Origin: Elusimicrobia bacterium GWD2_63_28
GTDB taxonomy: Bacteria; Elusimicrobiota; Elusimicrobia; Elusimicrobiales; UBA9959
Reading direction: 5' to 3'
Length of the DNA stretch: 49,340 nt
NCBI GenBank assembly: GCA_001799895.1
Contig: MGUI01000043.1
Location: 1 to 49,340 of the forward strand
Below, piece after piece: positions 45,247 to 49,340 of the stretch (the stretch's first letter is position 1; the number at the start of each line of letters is the position of its first letter). The notes beneath the pieces were generated by a model. That model was not told where the DNA came from and made no database searches. It was given only the letters and a program-made list of their open reading frames with translations. The position numbers and the translations under genes are program-made.

Positions 45247-46098
45247 ATGATTAAATCGATAGCGGCCCTGGTCCTGGCGATAGCCATGGTTCCGGCCAAC
45301 GCGGCGAACATCAGCTTCGACACTCCCGGGCACAGCGTCCTGCCCGCCATACAGTCCATAGACTTGCCCGCCCGCCCGGCCCTCGTGCCCGAGGCGCTGA
45401 ATTCCTTCGCGCGCTACGCGGCCCCGAAAATAGTCGGCGGCGTGCAGGCGACGAAAGGCGAATTCCCCTTCATAGTCTCCCTGAAGAGCTCCTACGGCAG
45501 CCACTTCTGCGGCGGCTCGCTTATAAAGAAGAACTGGGTGCTGACCGCGGCGCATTGCGTCGAGGGCGGCTACCTTAAGGGCGTCACCATCGGCCTGCAC
45601 AACCAGGCCGACACCGTCGGTGTGGAGAAGTTCACCGTGCTGCAGATCGTGAAGCACCCCGGCTGGGACACCAACACCATGGACAACGACTTCGCGCTGG
45701 TTCAGCTCTCCGCCGATTCCAAGTTCGCTCCGATAGCGCTCAACGGCTCCGAGATCACCTCCGTGGTGGACTTCGTCACCGCCGGCTGGGGCACCACCAG
45801 CGAGGGCGGCGGCGTTTCCAGGATCCTGATGAAGGTCACCGTGCCTTTCGTCAGCAAGGAAACCTGCTCCGCAGCCTATGACGGCGTGACCGACAGCATG
45901 CTCTGCGCCGGTTACAAGGAAGGCGGCAAGGATTCCTGCCAGGGCGACAGCGGCGGCCCGCTCATCGTCGGCACCGGCTCCAACATGAAGCTCGCCGGCG
46001 TGGTGAGCTGGGGCGAAGGCTGCGCCCGCCCCAACAAGTACGGCGTTTACTCCAAGGTGAACGGCGCGCTTGAGTGGATCAACAAGACGGCGAAATAA
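45247..46098 (+). CDS. Exported trypsin-like serine protease (S1A)
   Basis: The product has 283 residues with GCGGAGGAG before ATG. Signal peptide 1-19, then a propeptide to K61-IVGG, the classic activation cut. The triad is H103 (LTAAHC), D148 (DNDFAL) and S235 (GDSGGP). D229, six before the Ser, predicts trypsin-like cutting after Lys/Arg. Six Cys occupy the expected disulfide positions (HFCGG, AHC, ETC, LC, DSCQ, EGC). S1A trypsins are common in animals and scattered in bacteria. Activation would need another protease or itself. Confidence 0.94.
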   Translation: MIKSIAALVLAIAMVPANAANISFDTPGHSVLPAIQSIDLPARPALVPEALNSFARYAAPKIVGGVQATKGEFPFIVSLKSSYGSHFCGGSLIKKNWVLTAAHCVEGGYLKGVTIGLHNQADTVGVEKFTVLQIVKHPGWDTNTMDNDFALVQLSADSKFAPIALNGSEITSVVDFVTAGWGTTSEGGGVSRILMKVTVPFVSKETCSAAYDGVTDSMLCAGYKEGGKDSCQGDSGGPLIVGTGSNMKLAGVVSWGEGCARPNKYGVYSKVNGALEWINKTAK

Positions 46099-46114
46099 GC
46101 CTCTCCGTCAAGAG

Positions 46115-46146
46115 AAAGGGCCCGGGTAAAACCGGGCCCTTTTTAT
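46115..46146 (+). terminator. Terminator after the protease gene
   Basis: AAAGGGCCCGG pairs with CCGGGCCCTTT around GTAAAA, ending TTTTT. Confidence 0.92.
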
Positions 46147-46147
46147 T

Positions 46148-46239
46148 GGGGACGTTGTTGAGTTGTTGACTTATTTGTCATTTTCGGGGGTAAAATACGC
46201 GTGCAGTGGGTAATAAGTCAACAACTCAACAACGTCCCC
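46148..46239. repeat. Complete REP pair with 28-bp inverted repeats
   Basis: The left arm (46148-46175) starts GGGGACGTTGTTGAGTTGTT; the right arm (46212-46239) is its exact reverse complement ending AACAACGTCCCC. The 36-bp centre includes GGGGGTAAAAT. It is a non-coding element like those moved by REP-associated tyrosine transposases (RAYT). No transposase is in the window. Confidence 0.85.
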
Positions 46240-46258
46240 ATATGATATCATTATCTAT

Positions 46259-46636
46259 ATGAGATTAAATACCATACTTTACGTGAAGGACCAGGCTGCC
46301 AGCCGGGCTTTTTACGCTATAGCTCTGGGTAAGGCGCCGCGGCTGGACGTGCCAGGCATGACGGAATTCGAACTGTTCGAGGGCTGCGTGCTGGGGCTGA
46401 TGCCGGAGCGGGGGATAAAAAGACTGCTGCCGGGAATGCCCGACCCCGAAACGGCGGCCGGGATCCCGCGGGCGGAACTGTACCTGACGGTGCCGGAGCC
46501 GGCCGTTTACCATGCCCGGGCGCTGGCCGCCGGGGCCAAAGAACTCAGCCCGCTGGAGCCGCGGGACTGGGGGGACACGGCGGCCTACAGCCTGGATCCG
46601 GACGGTCATGTGCTGGCCTTCGCCTGCCCCCTTTAG
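46259..46636 (+). CDS. VOC-superfamily (glyoxalase-like) protein
   Basis: The product has 125 residues with paired beta-alpha-beta-beta-beta units: RLNTILYVKDQAASRAFYAIALG at the start, ELYLTVPEPAVYHARALAAGAKE in the middle and WGDTAAYSLDPDGHVLAFA at the end. These are landmarks of glyoxalase/bleomycin-resistance proteins. Metal ligands typical of glyoxalase I are not all present, so the reaction is unknown. It starts 19 bp after the REP pair, 7 nt behind TATCAT. Confidence 0.8.
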   Translation: MRLNTILYVKDQAASRAFYAIALGKAPRLDVPGMTEFELFEGCVLGLMPERGIKRLLPGMPDPETAAGIPRAELYLTVPEPAVYHARALAAGAKELSPLEPRDWGDTAAYSLDPDGHVLAFACPL

Positions 46637-46643
46637 AAAACGC

Positions 46644-46672
46644 TTTACACGGTATGGATGTTTTGCTACAAT
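46644..46672 (+). promoter_or_regulatory. Promoter of the rplC operon
   Basis: TTTACA (46644-46649), 17-bp spacer, TACAAT (46667-46672). Strong and close to consensus, giving a leader of about 275 nt before rplC. Confidence 0.75.
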
Positions 46673-46687
46673 AATCGTGTGGTTAAT

Positions 46688-46710
46688 CGCGGCAACGCCG
46701 CGGTTTCTTT
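46688..46710 (+). promoter_or_regulatory. Early hairpin of the rplC leader (possible attenuator)
   Basis: CGCGGC pairs with GCCGCG around AAC, followed by GTTTCTTT, only about 10 nt after the predicted transcription start. Confidence 0.45.
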
Positions 46711-46838
46711 GAAAATGCAGTTTTTATTACGCTGTCGCGTTCGAAAGAATACGGACAGCGGCCCTATAGATGAAGCGGCCTTGATTCCCTTCACCTGCGG
46801 GCTTAATCATAGAAACTAAAAAAATTGTTTTACCAGTA
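46711..46838 (+). other. Middle of the rplC leader
   Basis: Non-coding. No reading frame with a ribosome site was seen on either strand. A-rich runs (AAAAAAATTG near 46819) may be unstructured protein-binding parts of the leader. Confidence 0.4.
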
Positions 46839-46922
46839 CCGGAGCTGAAAGGTTCCGGCGCGGTTTGTTCGTTTGTCTTTTAAAAACCGCGGGAAACCCG
46901 GCAGAAAACCGGGCGTTTCCCG
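46839..46922 (+). promoter_or_regulatory. Mutually exclusive hairpins in the rplC leader
   Basis: CCGGA (46839-46843) pairs with TCCGG (46854-46858). CGCGGTTT (46859-46866) pairs with AAACCGCG (46884-46891). CGGGAAAC (46890-46897) plus CCGG pairs with CCGG plus GTTTCCCG (46915-46922). The last two share bases 46890-46891, so their full forms compete. The ribosome site AAGGAG (46938-46943) follows. This could be an L4- or other r-protein-controlled leader. Confidence 0.5.
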
Positions 46923-46952
46923 TCGGATAGACGGCGCAAGGAGCGGACTGAC

Positions 46953-47741
46953 ATGACAGAAGAAAATAAAGAGAACGCGGCCCCCGAGGCCAAGCCCGAG
47001 GCGCAGCAGTTGCCTGTGGCTCATAAATTTCTCGTCGGCGAAAAGATGGGCATGACCCAGCTCTTCGACGACGCCGGCAACCTTCACGCGGTCACCGTCG
47101 TGAAGGCCGGCCCCTGCCGCGTGGCCTACACCCGCACCGCGGAGAAGGACGGCTACCAGGCCGTCTGCCTCGCCTTCGGCCACAAGAAAGAGCAGCGCGC
47201 CAACGCCGCCGAAAAGGGCCTGGCCAAAAAACTTTCCACCGCACCGCTCAAGCACCTGCGCGAATTCCGCGTGGCTGACCTGAAGGGCGCCGCGCAGGGC
47301 CAGACGGCCAGCGTGGAGCGCTTCGCCGAGGGCGAGTACGTGGACGTGCAGGGTATCTCCAAGGGCCACGGTTTCTGCGGCGGCATGAAGCGCCACAACT
47401 TCGCCGGCGGCTCCGCCTCCCACGGCGCCTCCGACCGCGAGCGCGCCCCGGGTTCCCTGGGTTCCCGCCGCTCGCTGGGCCGCGTGCTGCCCGGCCAGCG
47501 CATGGCCGGCCACTGGGGCGTGGAAACCGTCTCCGTGCAGAAAGTGAAGATCGTGAAGGTGATACCGGAAGAGAACCTGATACTTGTGAACAGCGGCATC
47601 CCCGGCGCCACCGGCAGCACGGTCTACATCACGCTGACCAACAAGAAGGTCCCGAACCCGAAGGCCAACAAGGTCTCCAAGAACAAAGTTAAGCAGGACG
47701 CCGGCAAGAAGCCGGCCGCCAAGCCTGCGGCCAAGAAGTAA
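46953..47741 (+). CDS. rplC: 50S ribosomal protein L3
   Basis: The product has 262 residues, longer than the usual 205-215, with an acidic/Ala N-terminal extension (about 22 residues) and a Lys/Ala tail (VSKNKVKQDAGKKPAAKPAAKK). The core VGEKMGMTQLFDDAG, VKAGPCRVAYTRT, VQGISKGHGFCGGMKRHNF and GSRRSLGRVLPGQRMAGHWG is clear. L3 starts 50S assembly near the peptidyl-transferase centre. It opens the displaced part of the S10 operon. AAGGAG lies 9 nt upstream. Confidence 0.97.
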   Translation: MTEENKENAAPEAKPEAQQLPVAHKFLVGEKMGMTQLFDDAGNLHAVTVVKAGPCRVAYTRTAEKDGYQAVCLAFGHKKEQRANAAEKGLAKKLSTAPLKHLREFRVADLKGAAQGQTASVERFAEGEYVDVQGISKGHGFCGGMKRHNFAGGSASHGASDRERAPGSLGSRRSLGRVLPGQRMAGHWGVETVSVQKVKIVKVIPEENLILVNSGIPGATGSTVYITLTNKKVPNPKANKVSKNKVKQDAGKKPAAKPAAKK

Positions 47742-47756
47742 CAGAGAGGACAAACC

Positions 47757-48383
47757 ATGGAAACAAAACTTTTGAACCTCAAAGGACAGGAAGTGGGCAA
47801 GGTAAACCTGCCCGAGAACCTGTTCTCGGTAAAGCCCGACCCCTACTTCCTGCATGAAGTAATGAACCACTACCTGGCCGCCAAGCACCGCGGCACCGCC
47901 TGCACCAAGACCCGCGCCGAAGTCTCCGGCGGCGGCAAGAAGCCCTGGAAGCAGAAGGGCACCGGCCGCGCGCGCGCCGGCTCCACCCGCTCCCCGATCT
48001 GGCGCAAGGGCGGCGTGGCGTTCGGACCCAAGCCCCGCTCTTTCCGCCAGTACCTGCCGCACCAGAAGCTGCGCCAGGCCCTGATCGAGGCCCTCTCCGC
48101 CCGCGCCGCCGACGGCGCCGTGCTGGTCATAGAGAACCTCGGCCTTGAGGCCCCCAAGACCAAGTCGCTCAACGACCTGCGCAAATGCCTCAGCGCCAAG
48201 ACCGTCCTTTTCATCACCGACAAGATGGACAAGAACTTCAAGGTCGCGTCCCGGAACATCGCCGATTTCGGCTGGTGCCTGGCGCAGAACCTGAACGCCT
48301 ACGAAGCGATGCGCAACACCAAGCTCGTTTTCACCGCCGCCGGCCTGAAAGTGCTGACCGACAGCGTTAAGGAGGTAAAATGA
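47757..48383 (+). CDS. rplD: 50S ribosomal protein L4
   Basis: The product has 208 residues, the normal size: KHRGTACTKTRAEVSGGGKKPWKQKGTGRARAGSTRSPIWRKGGVAFGPKPRSF is the family signature of the extended loop lining the exit tunnel. In E. coli, L4 also binds the S10 leader to repress its own operon. It overlaps rplW by 4 bp (ATGA). Confidence 0.97.
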   Translation: METKLLNLKGQEVGKVNLPENLFSVKPDPYFLHEVMNHYLAAKHRGTACTKTRAEVSGGGKKPWKQKGTGRARAGSTRSPIWRKGGVAFGPKPRSFRQYLPHQKLRQALIEALSARAADGAVLVIENLGLEAPKTKSLNDLRKCLSAKTVLFITDKMDKNFKVASRNIADFGWCLAQNLNAYEAMRNTKLVFTAAGLKVLTDSVKEVK

Positions 48384-48670
48384 ACTTTACCGAAGTGCTG
48401 ATAGCCCCCATACTCAGCGAGAAAAGCGTCATACTGAAGGATACGCAGAACCGCTATACCTTCCGCGTGAACCCCAAATCCAACAAGACCGAGATCAAGA
48501 AGGCCATAGAGACCCTCTTCAAGGTCAAGGTCACGGCGGTCCGCACCGCCAACTTCTACGGCAAGCTCCACAAGGTGGGCCGCTACGAAGGTTACCGCTC
48601 CGACTGGAAGAAGGCCATCGTCTCCGTGAAGGCCGGGCAGAAAATAGACATGACGGACCTGCCTAAATAA
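48380..48670 (+). CDS. rplW: 50S ribosomal protein L23
   Basis: The product has 96 residues with ILSEKSVILKDTQNRYTFRV, KTEIKKAIETLFKVKV and the C-terminal strand WKKAIVSVKAG. L23 sits at the tunnel exit and docks trigger factor and SRP. GGAGG (48371-48375, inside rplD) serves as ribosome site. Confidence 0.97.
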   Translation: MNFTEVLIAPILSEKSVILKDTQNRYTFRVNPKSNKTEIKKAIETLFKVKVTAVRTANFYGKLHKVGRYEGYRSDWKKAIVSVKAGQKIDMTDLPK

Positions 48671-48691
48671 GGCGAAACAGGAAAGAAAGAT

Positions 48692-49340
48692 ATGCCTATA
48701 AAATCATACAGACCCTATACCCCCTCGCGGCGCACGCTGCAGATGGCCGATTACTCGGACATCACCAAGACCGAGCCCGAGAAGAAACTCGCCAAGGGCA
48801 TGCGCAAGCATGGCGGCCGCAATAACACCGGCATGATCATGGTGCGCCACCACGGCGGCGGCCACCGCCGGCGCTATCGCATGATAGACTTCAAGCGCGA
48901 GAAGTACGGCGTCCCCGCCAAGGTGTCGGCCATCGAGTACGACCCCAACAGGAACGCCCGCATCGCCCTCCTCGTTTACGCGGACGGCGACAAGCGCTAC
49001 ATACCGGCCCCCCTCGGGCTCGGTGTCGGCGCCTCGGTGATGAGCGGCCCGAAGTCCGAAATCCGGCTCGGCAACGCCCTCCCGATGACCAATATCCCCG
49101 ACGGTACCTTCATCCACGCCATAGAGATGATCCCGGGCAAGGGCGCGCAGTTCGTCCGCGCGGCCGGCACCCAGGCGCAGCTGATGGCCAAGGAGGGCGA
49201 CTACGCCCTCGTCAAGATGCCGTCCGGCGAAATCCGCAAAGTGCTGAAGGCCTGCATGGCCACGATAGGCCAGGTCGGCAACATCGAGCACAATACGATC
49301 ACCCTCGGCAAAGCCGGCCGCCAGCGCCACATCGGCGTGA
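48692..49340 (+). CDS. rplB: 50S ribosomal protein L2 (5' part, runs off the window)
   Basis: The first 216 codons are present: [30 protein letters not shown] [33 protein letters not shown], then [22 protein letters not shown] and [24 protein letters not shown]2 is needed for subunit joining and peptidyl transfer. AGGAAAG precedes the ATG. Confidence 0.97.
   Translation, partial: MPIKSYRPYTPSRRTLQMADYSDITKTEPEKKLAKGMRKHGGRNNTGMIMVRHHGGGHRRRYRMIDFKREKYGVPAKVSAIEYDPNRNARIALLVYADGDKRYIPAPLGLGVGASVMSGPKSEIRLGNALPMTNIPDGTFIHAIEMIPGKGAQFVRAAGTQAQLMAKEGDYALVKMPSGEIRKVLKACMATIGQVGNIEHNTITLGKAGRQRHIGV

Noticed and set aside
46830..48062. 410-residue minus-strand reading frame
   Set aside because: Antisense to rplC and rplD; composition is a frame shadow of the ribosomal genes, with no start signal.

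Overview
The window is GC-rich chromosomal DNA from a diderm (outer-membrane) bacterium. Both ends lie in the str/S10 ribosomal-protein region: the 3' end of an EF-Tu gene and rpsJ on the left; rplC, rplD, rplW and the start of rplB on the right. About 46.3 kb separates rpsJ from rplC, genes that are normally adjacent. A DUF481 barrel protein, an OmpA-type protein, many exported hydrolases and several lone receiver proteins fit an Elusimicrobiota-like lineage, but no marker here proves the phylum.

Layout. (1) 1-720: tuf end, rpsJ and a strong terminator. (2) About 950-4990: three visibly AT-richer genes on the + strand: a coiled-coil membrane protein, a nuclease domain embedded in seven zinc ribbons, and a HEPN-like protein with a zinc-ribbon tail. 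This is the best candidate for an undescribed, possibly defensive, system. (3) 4990-6620: palindromic operators, a duplicated terminator-promoter-operator block bracketing a receiver gene, and a lone XRE regulator. (4) 6700-46640: a mosaic of mostly single-gene units, including exported enzymes (ADP-ribosyltransferase, papain-like, trypsin-like, M28 and zincin peptidases, an RNase Sa-like ribonuclease, M15-like and deacetylase-like proteins), five receiver proteins with no kinase, two RluA paralogues, Ndk, an MTA/SAH nucleosidase, a YcaQ-type glycosylase, a DTW protein, an ABC exporter, a MATE pump, AlaX and an RRM protein. (5) 46644-49340: a promoter, a structured leader and rplC-rplD-rplW-rplB.

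Punctuation. Most genes are separated by a repeated module: stop codon, often a half-REP starting GGGGACG, a terminator with stem CCGCCGGG/CCCGGCGG, a TTTTGTTT tract, then an extended -10 (TGGTAGAAT or similar). In at least ten genes the -10 hexamer ends exactly 6 nt before the start codon, which implies leaderless mRNAs. Shine-Dalgarno starts also occur (for example 16670, 31013, 33174, 43887, 46953), so both initiation modes are used.

Two very short genes on the minus strand (33 and 36 codons) are reported. No tRNA, rRNA, CRISPR array or transposase gene was seen.
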